Shown here in pieces: positions 22,262 to 33,826 of a stretch of DNA of 64,000 nt (position 1 is its first letter; every line of letters begins with the position of its first letter). The stretch is from Rutstroemia sp. NJR-2017a BVV2 (taxonomy: Eukaryota; Ascomycota; Leotiomycetes; Helotiales; Rutstroemiaceae): contig NJPS01000076.1 in NCBI GenBank assembly GCA_002946415.1, positions 1,240,001-1,304,000 of the forward strand, read 5' to 3'. The translations under genes and the position numbers were made by a program. The notes beneath the pieces were generated by a model that was given only the letters and a program-made list of their open reading frames with translations, searched no databases and was not told the DNA's origin.

Positions 22262-22765
22262 GTCCACATTACAACTTTGTACCTGGCAGGAATGGTAAGG
22301 TCGTTTCTTTCTTTCGGCTGGATGGTTTCGTTTCTCGGCTTATCATGGATGAATGGATATACTGTTTCATGTTGTTGTAGGGCAGAGCTGCTCCACATGT
22401 TTCTTGGCTCCACTACACTATAGTAGAACTGCGGTATTGCATCTCTACATACACTGTAAGTAGGTAAGGTAAGTGAAGTAAGGATATTGCTATCATACTG
22501 TCAGGTAAGTAACTACCTAGCTTGAGTCATGCCCCTCTCTTCCATATCTCCCATCTACCCTCCTCTCACATCACATCACATGATTCCAATCCCGGTCCCA
22601 GCACAACGCGACTCGGCATCTTTCCTTACCATGACTCCATTACCCTCCCCTTTCCTACATATCCTCTCCTCTCCTGCCTTGTCTTGTCGTGCTTCATCTA
22701 AAACCACGGGTTACGCAGTCATCCATTCGGCTGCTCTGCCGCCCCTGGTCGGTCGGGTTCGTTGT

Positions 22766-22785
22766 GAGGCGAGGCGAGGCGAGGC
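22766..22785. repeat. Simple repeat (GAGGC)4
   Basis: Four perfect copies of GAGGC, just after the point where the plus strand flips from CT-rich to G-rich. Confidence 0.85.
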
Positions 22786-23260
22786 AAGGTTTGAACCGAA
22801 GATTATCCCTGGTTCTTGGGCCGTGTTTTGGTAGGACGTTTGTGTATTCGAGGGGGAAGGGTGTGTGTAGATGTTTTCTTTTTTTGGCGAAGGGGTAGCT
22901 GGCTGGGGTGCTGGGTGTACGAGAGGAGTGGGTTTCGGAAAATGATGCTATAAGGTGGGGAGTTTGTTTGTTTTTCTGTTTTTGGATTTTGCTAGGATGG
23001 AGCTGCCGATGGTGAGAGTGGGGGAGAGGGAGAGGGAGAGGATGGCTTCTAGACTATAGCACGGATAGGAGGATACTTCCCTCGATTTGGTTAGTCTTGG
23101 TATAAGTTAGTTTGTATACCTTGTACTTCGGTGCGGAAACTCTAGAAAAGGGGGGCGGATGTTAATTCTAAATGGAAACACATAATCAAACAGAGTATGA
23201 GTGTCCTCTATGATAGATGCTGGTTGGAGATTGATGCGTTTATGTTTAATGTGGTGGTTG

Positions 23261-23280
23261 GATTAGATTAGATTAGATTA
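23261..23280. repeat. Simple repeat (GATTA)4
   Basis: Four perfect copies of GATTA in the gene-poor stretch. Confidence 0.9.
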
Positions 23281-24808
23281 GCTGGGGGTATGTGTATTGT
23301 TTTTTGAGTGACCTTTGGCTGTAGATAGAGGATAAGATGGGCTGGGATAGGGAGGAAAAGGATGGTGGGTTGGGATGATGGGATTTTGTTCTTTATTGTT
23401 TGTTTTCTTGGAGAAGCAGTGCTGATGTTGGATTAGCTTGCTTCCGTCAACCTCGAGTTCGAGCCAGTGGTGAAGGGATGCTGCGGTGCGGTGGTGCGGT
23501 GGTATGGAAAGAGGTAGCTGTGGGTTTTGTGTACTATGTATGTGTACGGTCTATCTGCATCTGATGTGGTGGGAAGGGGGGCGGAACAAAGGAAGCTTGG
23601 GAGATGTGGGGAGATATGAGGGGCGGGGGATCTGAGGGTGGGAGATCTGGGGAAGTATGAAGAGGGAGAGCAGTGGCGGTGGTGTTGGGGCTTGGCGGTA
23701 TCTAGCAATTTGGGTCGGATGGACGGATGAATGTATCGTTATCAAGCTTGGTAGAGTGATATGTGGTATGTGACGGGGGTGGATGCACTAGATATATGGT
23801 TGAATGGATATGGACCTATTGCGGATGGAGTGTATAGTATAGGAGGTGGAACGAAAAGCTTCATTTCTCTGTCTACTGCTTATCTGGTTGAACGGGCATG
23901 AGGATTGGAGTTTTCGGTTGCTGTGAATGCCATGCGGAACTAGAATTGCAGGTAGCTGGTCGTGTCTGGGGCTGGCGGGTAGTAGCTTTCTATCTAGTGA
24001 TAGAGCGCATCACATAGGAGGGACAAGTGCTTCACTGCGTTGTCTGCTTCTAGAAATGGTGTTATCGGTTGGTTTATATACGTGGAATTACAGATGGGCA
24101 GTTGGGTCTGGAGAATGCAGGGAGGATGGGAAGAGAAGGATGGCTCTTCGTATGGTGTGGAGATGGGGATTGGAGTGGATGCTTGTGGAGTTTGATGATT
24201 TGCGGGTAGATGGGTTGTTTATAGTATCTGGTTTGTGGTGGTTGGTTGGGATGAGTGGGGAGGTTCATATATTTGTATTGAAATTGTGAATAGCCTCTTA
24301 TATGATTGGTGATATTGGGAATGGGATCTGAGTTATGGGAAACGGGGGGTTTTTCGGTATATAGATATATCATTCGCACTTCTCAAAAGGTCGATCCTAC
24401 AAGAACAATGCAAAGAATGTTGTCTTGTCTAGGATTTGGCTGCGATGATGTTGGATAAGAGAACGCTGAGGGCGATGTGAAAACTTCAATCATATCTGGG
24501 TAAATTGTGGTAATGTTTCGAAATGCTAGAGAAGAAACCATTTGGAATTGGGAAAATACTTGCGTATTTCAGGATTAAAATGCCTAATCCTATCTCCATT
24601 CATCTACCTACATATCGACACTTCCCCAAGGTAAACAATGGTAATGGTAATCCTCCCTCACAGCAGCCCCACCATGTTAGCGAGGGAGGGGCAGTGAAAG
24701 AGGGGTGGAAATCACAGAATTGAAAGGCTTCAAGGTCAATTGAGTTCTGAAATTTAGACCTGAGATAAATTCATACTATTTAACGACATTTATCAACAAA
24801 CATTCCAA

Positions 24809-24926
24809 GTAAGTCTTTTTTTGCGCAACGTGGATGACTTCAAAAGGATTCCACCCACATGAATCGATGATGATGACGATGATGTAAGCTCCACATTATT
24901 TGCCTAAGGCTGACAATGACCACTAG
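24809..24926 (+). other. Possible intron in the tom40 5' leader
   Basis: A consensus donor GTAAGT at 24809 is matched by CACTAG ending at 24926, with a CTGAC branch-like site 15 nt before it. The 118-nt span lies 176 bp upstream of the tom40 start codon. Leader introns are common in such genes. Transcript data would be needed to prove it. Confidence 0.4.
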
Positions 24927-25102
24927 AAGCTCTTTCAAGAAAAAGTTCAGTCGCATCCACTTCGAAAGTATTCTGCTGTATAATCTTACAGATTACAAGT
25001 CAACGACTTCACCACACGAGTAATTCCCTTCAGCTCGGCATCTTCTCTCGCGCTTCTTCGGATCTATTTTAATTTAATAGAGACACGTTTGCCTCACACA
25101 CA

Positions 25103-26314
25103 ATGTCGGTGGTTGCGCTGGAGAAGGAATCGCCTTTGGCTTTTTTATCTAACAATGTCGTTGTGGGAGCTCTGTCAGATACATATAGATCTTTCCAGGA
25201 CAGGAGGGATCTTCTCGGACTTCCAAATCCAGGATCCGTCGAGAACATTGCTCGAGAAGTACAGCGCGATGTATTCTTGAACAATTACACTTTCTCCGGC
25301 CTGAGGGCTGATCTCAGCAAACCCTTCAGTATGGCGCCGCTGTTCCAGGTTTCTCATGCGTTCGCAATGGGATCTCAAGGTCTGCCGCCGTATACCTTTG
25401 GAGCGATGTTTGGCACAAACAAGGTCAGTAATTGGATAAAACTTACTGCTTTAGTCTGCGGGGCTATAGCCCCCCCAAAAACAAAAATTTGAAGCTGACA
25501 GGAAGAGGGTAGATCTTCATGCAAGGAAACGTCGATAATGAAGGGCAACTATCAACTAGATTCAACTACCGATGGTCGACTGCATTCGTTACCAAGACAC
25601 AACTGCAGATGGCCCCAGGTCAAGCGATGGTACAATTGGACAATGAATATACCGGAAAAGATTTCACAGCCTCGATCAAGTCTCTGAATCCTTCGATGCT
25701 GGATGGCGGACTTACTGGTGTCTTTATTGGTCAATATTTGCAATCAGTCACTCCAAATCTGTCTCTAGGACTCGAGGCTATCTGGCAGCGCGCAGCCATG
25801 AGCCAAGGCCCGGATACCGCGGTGTCATACTGTGCCAAGTATAAGGGTAGCGATTGGATTGCTAGTGCCCAGTTGCAAGCGCAAGGTGCTGTCAACACTT
25901 CTTTCTGGAGACGACTGACCGATAAGGTTGAGGCTGGTGTGGATTTGAATTTGCAGTTCGTTGGTATGTCTGGTGCCGGAATGATGTCAGGGCCACCAAG
26001 AAAAGAGGGTATCACTACTGTGGGTGCCAAGTACGACTTCCGGATGTCAACCTTCAGAGCTCAAGTTGATTCTACTGGAAAGTTGAGTTGTCTGTTGGAG
26101 AAGCGCGTTGCACCACCTGTGCAGCTAACTTTTGCCGCTGAGATGGATCACTTCAAGGTTTGTCTATCACCATTATTTTCATGCTCTCTACTAACATACA
26201 CTCCAGCAAGCAGCAAAGATCGGCTTATCAGTCTCTATCGAAAGTGGTGGCGACGAAATCGCAGAACAAGCGGAAATAACTGGTGGAGCCGCTCCTCCGC
26301 AGATTCCATTCTAG
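25103..26314 (+). CDS. tom40: Mitochondrial import channel Tom40
   Basis: Three exons (25103-25423, 25513-26157, 26207-26314), 357 residues, close to the 349 of the Neurospora protein. The N-terminus ([20 protein letters not shown]) and the core [40 protein letters not shown] are strongly Tom40. The rest alternates short polar and hydrophobic runs, fitting the 19-strand beta barrel of the VDAC/Tom40 family, and it ends with the typical [15 protein letters not shown] segment. It forms the protein-conducting pore of the outer mitochondrial membrane. The ATG at 25519 opens a long frame but is internal: exon 2 starts at 25513 with IFMQGN. Tom7, another subunit of the same complex, is encoded about 18.5 kb to the left. 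Confidence 0.96.
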
Positions 26315-27916
26315 ACGACCTTCGCAGCATGACGATGCTTTCGAATGCTTACCCTCCACTCCCAAAATAATCCAAATTTAATGTCACAACATCTCCTTTT
26401 ACGATCAGGGTTTCCCCGCATTAACAAGCTACCTTCCTCATCCACATATTGGTCACCCTATTCCAAATTCACGCAAAAGCTACCTCTTCTTTTTAGATGT
26501 CTTACTACCGTCATGGACATTGTTTCTTCTTGGTCAAATCGATTGAGAGAAACTTCGTTCCTGCATGCATGACCGGACCGAGAGATACTAGGATTACTCT
26601 TCCCTTTCCTACTTACCATATCATAGACTTCCCTTGTATCATGCGCCCTCTGATTCTGCGTGTTTTTTGGAGAGAGCAGCATATCTGAACTGGTGTGTGT
26701 GAAAGGCATTGCGAGTGCTTTTTGTTTTACGAGAGCGACAATTCGTTGATCCGGTGCGGGGCGAAACAGACAAAGGGCATTTTGTGTTCTGAAATGAAAC
26801 ATGAGGAAGGACGGGCTTTATGAGAAAATTGAGGGGTTCGGTTCTGTATTATAGTGGTTCTCTTTTTTGCGGCGATGAGAGAGTTGAAGGGATTTGTCGT
26901 TGTAGATACCTACTTCTGTACAAAATGAAATGGATATGTTGGCATGCTTATGAGTGGTGGTTCTAGTGCTTGATATGATTGTGGGAAGGCTGAACCATAT
27001 GATGTTCCGTGTAAAGAAGTTCTAAAATGAGTATCGTCACTTCTAATCTGATGCTATCACAGCGCAATTCTGATGATGTGGTTAAGTTTCCCGATTCAAG
27101 GCATCACTTCAGGCACTATATTTTACGTATTGTCGGGGAGACTGTGGATTCGGGGGGAATTAACTCTTCTAATTGGCTGAAGAAACAGCTTTGACTAAGC
27201 CTCACGACTTATCTTGATTCTTGATAGCTGATATTTCCGGTCCCGCATTTCGCAATTCCCTTCGTCCTTGACAAAAGGTCTGCACAACCAACATTGAACA
27301 AGAAAGAAAGCGAATGAATTAGAAGGTGGTATAGACATTCATCGAGAAAGATTGGACTTCTGAGCGGAAGGGTACACATCTGCGTTGGTGGATTTCTGAC
27401 CGGCATTGATATTTATATGCATGCGGAGTTCGGAAGCAGGGGAATTTTTTTCGCATGAAACGGAAGTGCATGCGCAGGTGCCTCTTTGACGACCGAGTGA
27501 CGATTGAAGATTTGCTCTTTTGCTGGAACTTCATATAACTGGCATACTGCAGACGAAGAGGAAGAGGAAGGAGAAGACCTTGACTGGGGTCATACGACGC
27601 GGAATTTGAAGTCACGAGGAGTCACTTATTTGATTCACCTCGAAGGTCCCCCGATTTGGCCCAATCAGGACTGTTTCTGGGATTCTTTTGCACTTTCTGG
27701 AGCAAGCAACGACTTGGTAGAGTTTGGTCAAGATGGATACCCTACTGTAAGTTCAACTTCGACTTCACCTATGCGACTTCCTTGCACGAGAAAGTCAGCT
27801 CTTGTCCCTCGATAGCATTCTTCTTTCCTTCTCTCTTTCCATTTATCCATCTATCTACCCATCCATCATACCCATTCCCAACTCCAGAAAACCAACGACA
27901 AAGTACCTCTCATAAG
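26315..27916. other. Intergenic region between tom40 and the PFK-2 gene
   Basis: 1602 bp. The left part is the tom40 3' region and the right part the promoter and leader of the next gene, which becomes CT-rich just before the ATG (27820-27900). The frame upstream of 27917 is open but has no family-like residues, so the ATG at 27917 is preferred. No other gene is seen. Confidence 0.5.
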
Positions 27917-30115
27917 ATGGTTCTCAAACCCCCCACAACATCAGACTCCCCTCGCTCCCCCCGGGATGTTCTCCTCCAAAAACTCGACTACCAACTTTCC
28001 AGACCGGAATTTGCAGATGTGTTTATTGACGACGGTGATACTAGTACTGCAGAAATCGCGGCCAATTCTCCTCGTTTCCGAAGGAGATCATCCACCTTTA
28101 TCGATGGCGTTCATGATCTTCCAGATGAGAAGGCGACGATGGCACCGGCTCAGTTATATTCGACCGAGTCGGGAAGATTGTTCCATTCGGGTAGGATTGC
28201 AATTGTACTTGTTGGGTTGCCAGCTAGAGGGAAGACGTAAGTTGATATTTTGAACGAGAGAGGGTTTATGAAGTTGCTGATTAATGAATAGGCATATCTC
28301 GGTTTCTCTGTCTCGGTATTTGCAATGGTGAGTTTACATTCTATTGAGTCGATTTCTGAGCTTTGGCTGATTATTACAGGTTGGGTGTAAAGACTAGAAT
28401 CTTCCACCTAGGTGACTATCGTCGTGCTACCATGGGTCCAGGTCAGGATGTTCCGGATGATTACTTCTTTATTAATGCTTCGGCTGCTTCGGTTATGCTC
28501 CGTCAAAAGATCTTGAAAAAGTGCCGTGAGGATATCTATGCTTGGCTCAATCACGAAAATGGCCAAGTTGCGATCTATGATGCTGTTAATCCTCTTGCTG
28601 GCGGACGTAAATCTCTTGCAAAGGAGTTTGCGAAGCATGATGTTCAGGTTAGTGGCAGGAACTCCACTTGGTATCTTGAGTTACAACTGACACGTCTCAG
28701 ACCTTGTTCCTGGAATCATATGTTACAGACGAGAAGATCCTTCAGGAGAATGCTCGCAGTGTTAAGATTTCTTCTCCAGATGTATGTCGAAATACTCCGT
28801 GGCCACATTGGTAAGAGCTAACCTTCCCAGTTCGTTGGCATGGATCCCGAGGATGCCGCCAAATTATACCTCAAGAGAATCGACATGAAGATCCCCCACT
28901 TCGAAACCATGAACGAAACAGATCTCAACTGGGTCAAAATGATCAACGCCGGCGAGCGCATCATGTACAACAACGTAAGCTTCGGCTACCTCTCCCACCG
29001 CATCGTCTTCTACCTCATGAATCTCCACATCAAATCCCGGCAAACGTTCTTCGCTCGAGCCGGCACCTCCAGTCAACAAGACTCCTACAAAGCTGACGCG
29101 CATCTTTCGTCCGAAGGCCAAGAATACGCAGCTAAGATGTCGGAAACGCTTCTTAAGCACCGTGAAGAGGAAAGAGCGGCGTCGATTAAAGCTGGTGGGT
29201 CCGCTGCCCCGTTGAAACCGCTTACGGTTTGGACGTCGACGAGAAAGAGGACGGTTGAGACGGCGGAGTATTTGAAGGAGAAGGGATTCAGGGTTCGTCA
29301 ACGTTCGCAAATGTCCCAGTTGAATCCGGGGATTTGTGAGAAAATGTCAGAGAGGGGGTTAAGAAGGTTGTATCCCGAGGAGGTGAGAATGCATGAGTTG
29401 GATCCGTATCATCATCGGTATCCGAGAGCCGAGGTGGGTTATAGGTTTTTTTTCCCCCCATTCACTCTTTTTCAAGGACATTTTGATTACCAAATCAACA
29501 AATGATGAAAGTGTTTAAATCTGAGAAGTGCCTGAAGCTAACATGTTGTTCAATATAGTCGTACCATGATCTAGCAGTCCGCATGGAACCGATCATTCTC
29601 GAACTCGAACGTGAACAGAATGATTTACTGATTATTGCGCACGAATCGGTGCTACGTGTGTTGTATGGCTATTTGATGGCCTGTGATGCAATGAATATCC
29701 CAAATCTTAAGTTTCCGAGAAATGAAATTATTGAGGCATGTCTTTTATCTATATTCTTCCTTTCACTTCCTCTTCTACTTACCACTTCTGTTACCTATTA
29801 CACTTGCCCGCTTCTGTACCCATGTTATTATCCTTCCATCCTGTCCTATCTAACGACCTCAATTAGATCATCCCAGCATCTTACCAAAACGAAGCAAAAC
29901 GCATTCACATCGACGGTCTGGCACCAGAAATCATACCAGGTTCTCCAGAGGATATAAGAATTCCCGTCCCGCCGAGTGGAGTCACGAGCCCGATGAGTAT
30001 GTCGAGTATTGGGACGCCAGCGATGTCGCTATCGGGGGTGGGCACGCCGAATCCGGAGAGGCAGCTGCCGGTGCAGGGGAAGGAGGGGAGGAAGGATTTG
30101 GTGGGGGAGGATTAG
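27917..30115 (+). CDS. 6-phosphofructo-2-kinase with degenerate fructose-2,6-bisphosphatase domain
   Basis: Seven exons (27917-28236, 28292-28327, 28380-28647, 28701-28781, 28831-29433, 29559-29735, 29867-30115), 577 residues. The kinase half (about residues 90-300) has Walker A VGLPARGKT and the family stretches GVKTRIFHLGDYRR, QVAIYDAVNPL and NNVSFGYLSHRIVFYLMNLH. The C-terminal half is the histidine-phosphatase fold, but the RHGE motif reads ARAGTS: the phospho-accepting His is Ala312 and the Glu is Thr314. TSTRKRT and IIAHESVLR are kept. So it should make fructose 2,6-bisphosphate, the allosteric activator of phosphofructokinase, and probably cannot break it down by the usual route. Loss of this His is also known in yeast Pfk26. 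The sixth intron begins with GC (29736) and ends AG. The C-terminus is Ser/Pro-rich, possibly a phosphorylation tail. Confidence 0.93.
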
Positions 30116-31294
30116 GCTTTGGAGAATTGGATTGAGGGAAGGATTGAAGGAGGGGAGGGGATTGGTTAGGGTGGATCAGTAGAGGGGAATTGCGGATAGA
30201 TAGGCAAAGAGAATTCAGGGTTAGCGAGAGTGGCAAGGGAAATGAGATTGGTATTACTTCTTGCTTGCGTTCTTTCTGCGGAGAATGGGTTGCTTTATAT
30301 TATTGATAGATGCTGAGAACTACATGAATGAAATAAAGGAAATGCGAAGATTTGGGAGGCCTTTTTGCTGATGGTGAAATTTGGCTTCCTCAGTACATTG
30401 CTGAGGAGATCACTGTGAACGCGTTTGTCGTGTGAGGAGGATGATAAGAGGGTTTGAAAAGAGGTATATGTAAAATGTTTAAGCTGATAACTAGGTGGTA
30501 AGTGGGTAGGTAGATAAGACGAGAAGCGAGATGGATGGCTAGGCTGGAAGACGGGAGGTGATTCAAAGACTGAAAGATGGAAAGGGAATAGAAGACTTGG
30601 TAGTGTAATGTGAGTATATTCGTTTGGGTGAGTAGCATTTGAGATTCTGTGAAGGTGTGTCAAGTGATGGGTATGGTGGTAAGGCAGAATTTGTGGCTTG
30701 GAGAAATACTTGGTGATATATCTAAATATATCTCAACGAACTAGCGGGATGAGAGAAAGCTGGCAGGCGTGGGCAATATACAAACTCGAATGAAGCATTC
30801 AATATCGAAATATGTGGGGATTTTGAGAACTTCAAAAGATGTGTTCAGTGTTTAGAGGGCGGAGTGAAGTGGCTGAGTGGTAGGTAGAAGATAGGAGAGC
30901 AGAAATCATTGAATGAACGGATAAGAAGCCGTACCGAATCTGCGGTTAAGCGCCGAAGATGACATGCAATGCGGGAGTCTGTGTCTGTCACACACTAATG
31001 AGCCATAGCCATTCGGACTTAGATGGGGGTACTGCGGGGTCTTGAGTCATGAGTCTGCCGGCTGTTTATTTGCAATTAATTCTTGTGCATGAACAGAAAA
31101 ATAACTATCGCTGGCCTTGATTGGATGTAGTGGATGTATTTACTTGTTGATGTAGTTTCATGCATGTCAGATAATAAACAGTGGGTGATTGCAGCGTGGC
31201 CGTCCGATCTAAGCCTCATCGACATTTTATTCCGTATAATATCCATTTCCGCTCTGTCTGTACCCTTCAGACACTATTGACTTTACTCAGCATC
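30116..31294. other. Intergenic region before the STAND-N gene
   Basis: 1179 bp. The first part is the 3' side of the PFK-2 gene. The remainder is likely the promoter of the next gene, with a TGAGTCA heptamer (AP-1/GCN4-type core) near 31040. No coding gene is seen. Confidence 0.45.
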
Positions 31295-32349
31295 ATGGCC
31301 GAAGTTCTTGGGACCGTGGCTAGTGGCATCGCCGTTGCCCAGTTGGCTGGAGTAATTGTCTCGAGTACGCAGAAGATCTACACCTTTTGGAGGGGAATGA
31401 AAAATGCACCAAAAGATATTGGCAAATTGCTACACGAGATCGAAATTCTGGGCGGGATCTTAGGTGAATATCATTCTTCGAATGATGAAGAAAACGGTCC
31501 CAGTGCTACGCTGCAAAAGATATACCAGCATTGCGAAATCGCGATAGAGGAGCTGGACGAAGTGCTTGCAACGCTTGATCACGGGTTTACGAGCAGGAGT
31601 AAAGCAAAAAAGACATGGCGTATCTTCCGTGTGGTCGTGAAAGGCTCAACACTGGAGGACTTGAGTAAGAGGTTGGACAGGGCGAAAGCGATGTTGAGTT
31701 TGGCATCACAGTGTCAGATGATGTGGGTGTATTCTGTACAAATGAAACAACTTCGCTGATTTTATGGTGCAGGACGATGCAAAAGACTTTGATAACCTTG
31801 TCCCGTGAACGTCCAAGGAGGGATAATGGGGGGTTTTCAGGACGTTTCAGCGACTTGTCTGGTAGCGACGATACGGATAGCAGCGACGAGACAGACAGCA
31901 GCGACGATATAGACAGCGAGGAGGATACAGATAGCGAGCACGATACAGACAGCGAGCAAGACACAGACAGCGGCGACGATGTAGATACCGACCACGATAG
32001 AGATACCCACTACGATAGTGATAACTTTTACGATAGAAATCCCCACGACGACAGACCTACCTACGACGATAGGAATAGCTTCTTCGATAGAAATCCCCAC
32101 GATGATGAAGACAACTTTTACCATAGAAATCCCCACCAGGATGGACCTCCCCGACACAATAGAACTCCCCAACACGATAGACCTACCCAACATGATAGAC
32201 CTACCCGACACCATGGACCTATCCAACACCATAGACCTCCCCAACACAATAGACCTCGCCAACCCAATAGACCCACCTACCACGATATAGACAGTGACTG
32301 CGATTCAAATCGTGATGGCGATACAGACAGCGGCGACGAGTTTTACTAG
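31295..32349 (+). CDS. STAND-type N-terminal domain protein with acidic and HxRP repeats
   Basis: Two exons (31295-31722 and 31773-32349), 334 residues. Residues 1 to about 135 match the fungal N-terminal domain found ahead of NACHT/STAND NTPases (MAEVLGTVASGIAVAQLAG, then YTFWRGMKNAPKDIGKLLHE and ELDEVLATLDHG). No NTPase follows. Instead there is a run of acidic six-residue units (DTDSSD, DTDSEH, DTDSEQ, about residues 165-200), longer units with FYDRNPHDD, then five-residue units of the HDRPT/HHRPP type, and an acidic end. The repeats are surely disordered. In family proteins this N-terminal domain is thought to be an effector or signalling module in fungal self/non-self responses. Donor GTGGGT was chosen; an alternative GTGTCA 11 nt earlier also keeps frame. 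It points towards a HET-domain gene. Confidence 0.8.
31848..32283 (+). repeat. Coding tandem repeats: (DTDSxx)n then (HxRPx)n
   Basis: The first part has an 18-nt period (around GACAGCGAG/CACGATACA). The middle has three copies of a unit ending in CGATAGAAATCCCCACGA. The last part has 15- to 18-nt units around CACGATAGACCTACCC. Slippage of this DNA could change the protein length between strains. The opposite strand gives a long hydrophobic frame purely because of the repeat. Confidence 0.85.
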
Positions 32350-33826
32350 GGGCGAATCATCAGACAACAAACTATATCGACCAAATCGTGTTCTTCAAGT
32401 CCTCCGGCTATACCGAGCCCTCGAGAGTGAGGGCTGAGAACGGTGAAGGCTTTCTCTTGTTGTTGCTCGCTCAGAACGCTTGATAGCATGGTTCAACAGA
32501 GGCGTGTCTAGTGAGCTGATGTCTTGCATCGCGAGAAAACTTCGTTGGTGTATACCGACATCTCTGATTGCGGAAGCCGCAGCGGGAGGGATGACTTGAT
32601 TGGGTGGAGAAGTTAGTGGGAAGAGTAGGAGGCCAGGTGTTTAGAGTTACATATATATGTCTTGGGTGGTCAGCGTCATGGTCCTCGAAGAAATTGGAGG
32701 GAAATAAGGAGGCCTCACACGACAAGTTAGTAAATAGCCAGATATTTTGGTTCCTTGAGGAGGGAGAGTAGGGAGCAGAGTCGTTCCATTTCCTCGATAA
32801 CTGCATCCAAAAGCTGTAAATAGAACACCAAGCTAGCCCTCAAATGTGACACTTGTGTTGCTGCATTTCGCAACTCGAGACATGATTGCTTGCAGAAATC
32901 TGGTATCTTGACTGACCAAGACGATATCTCCTTTCTCAATTGATCGCTATACAATGGCCTTTGGGCCGACGGTGGTAGATTGTGTTCTAGGGTTTCTGAT
33001 TCATGAATGAAAACTCGACTGGAGCGCGGGGTAGCAGTTGGGTAGGGCTTTGGCGCGGAGATCAAAGTGCCGGTTGCTGGGCAAGAGCGCGAAGCGGACG
33101 CGGGACTGGGAATGGGGTACACGTAGAGGAGTCAGATTACTCGAACTATGTAGGAATCGATCCAATATCACACTCACAATCTCGTCGTCGACAGTAAGTA
33201 ACTAATTAGAGAATTACATCTAGAACTACCTTAACCACCTTCTCAAACATTAACGGGCAGCCATGTTTAAGCTCTGCAGCTCATGTTGCTCAAACAGCTC
33301 CTTAAGTCTTCTCACAATACCAGTACCACCCCATTCATCCTCTGGTCTCTACACCACATCCTCGCTGTGATCATTGCGTTGTAGAAATAGCGCGATGGCT
33401 ATACTAAATGAAAGCCCCAATATGAGACATCAGTCCTCGCGATCAAGCCGAAGGAGGCATATTCGATATCCGTGTGGACTGCACATGCGCTAGCGTTGGC
33501 CATGGGAATAGTTATGGGAACAAGGACAGTCACATAAGTCTTGACTAGGACAGAAGGTCGTGATCATCTTCACTGATTCGACCATAGTGAGGTGAGTGGG
33601 TGTTGTAATTCTGTTGGAGAAATTAGTTTCAGTAATGTAGAATTGTCTAGGAAGTAGATGACTTACAGCTAAGGGGTGTATCTTCATATTTACTCCGCTC
33701 CTTAAAGTTGCAGTACCTCGCAATATGTGAGGTCGAATAGTTAGTACTGCCCCTGACTCAAGAGAAAAGCGAGCCAGTTCTCGCCAAACTGCTTATTTCC
33801 CGTCGACGTAAGATTTAGATGGCGAT
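32350..33826. other. Intergenic region with a possible decayed or spliced gene
   Basis: 1477 bp between the STAND-N gene and the HET gene. On the minus strand, 33122-32727 encodes an amphipathic, protein-like stretch (CLELRNAATQVSHLRASLVF, then LLDAVIEEMERLCSLLSLLK) but has no good ATG and a stop just upstream. Another short minus frame at about 33590-33490 has several cysteines (DLCDCPC). They may be exons of an unresolved gene or relics. Confidence in any gene here is low. Confidence 0.35.

Larger units (their letters stand above)
14274..25102. other. 10.8 kb gene-poor stretch between gsk3 and tom40
   Basis: The two genes point away from each other and no convincing coding gene lies between them. 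Frames here are short (none over about 140 codons), lack recognisable domains and do not join into plausible spliced proteins. The base composition is not strikingly AT-rich, so it does not look like an old transposon destroyed by RIP. From 14.3 to 16 kb and from 22.7 to 24.3 kb the plus strand is G/GA-rich, so the minus strand is pyrimidine-rich. At 16.5-16.65 kb and 22.5-22.74 kb the plus strand is CT-rich and then flips. It holds several simple repeats, a 12-bp palindrome at 20932-20943 and the hairpins listed separately. Long leaders, non-coding transcripts or fast-evolving short genes could all be present. Confidence 0.6.

Noticed and set aside
25519..26157. ATG at 25519 as a separate gene start
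   Set aside because: It is an internal methionine of Tom40; the intron at 25424-25512 joins the two parts in frame.
31837..32283. 148-codon hydrophobic minus-strand frame
   Set aside because: Antisense of the DTDS and HxRP repeats, with no independent support.
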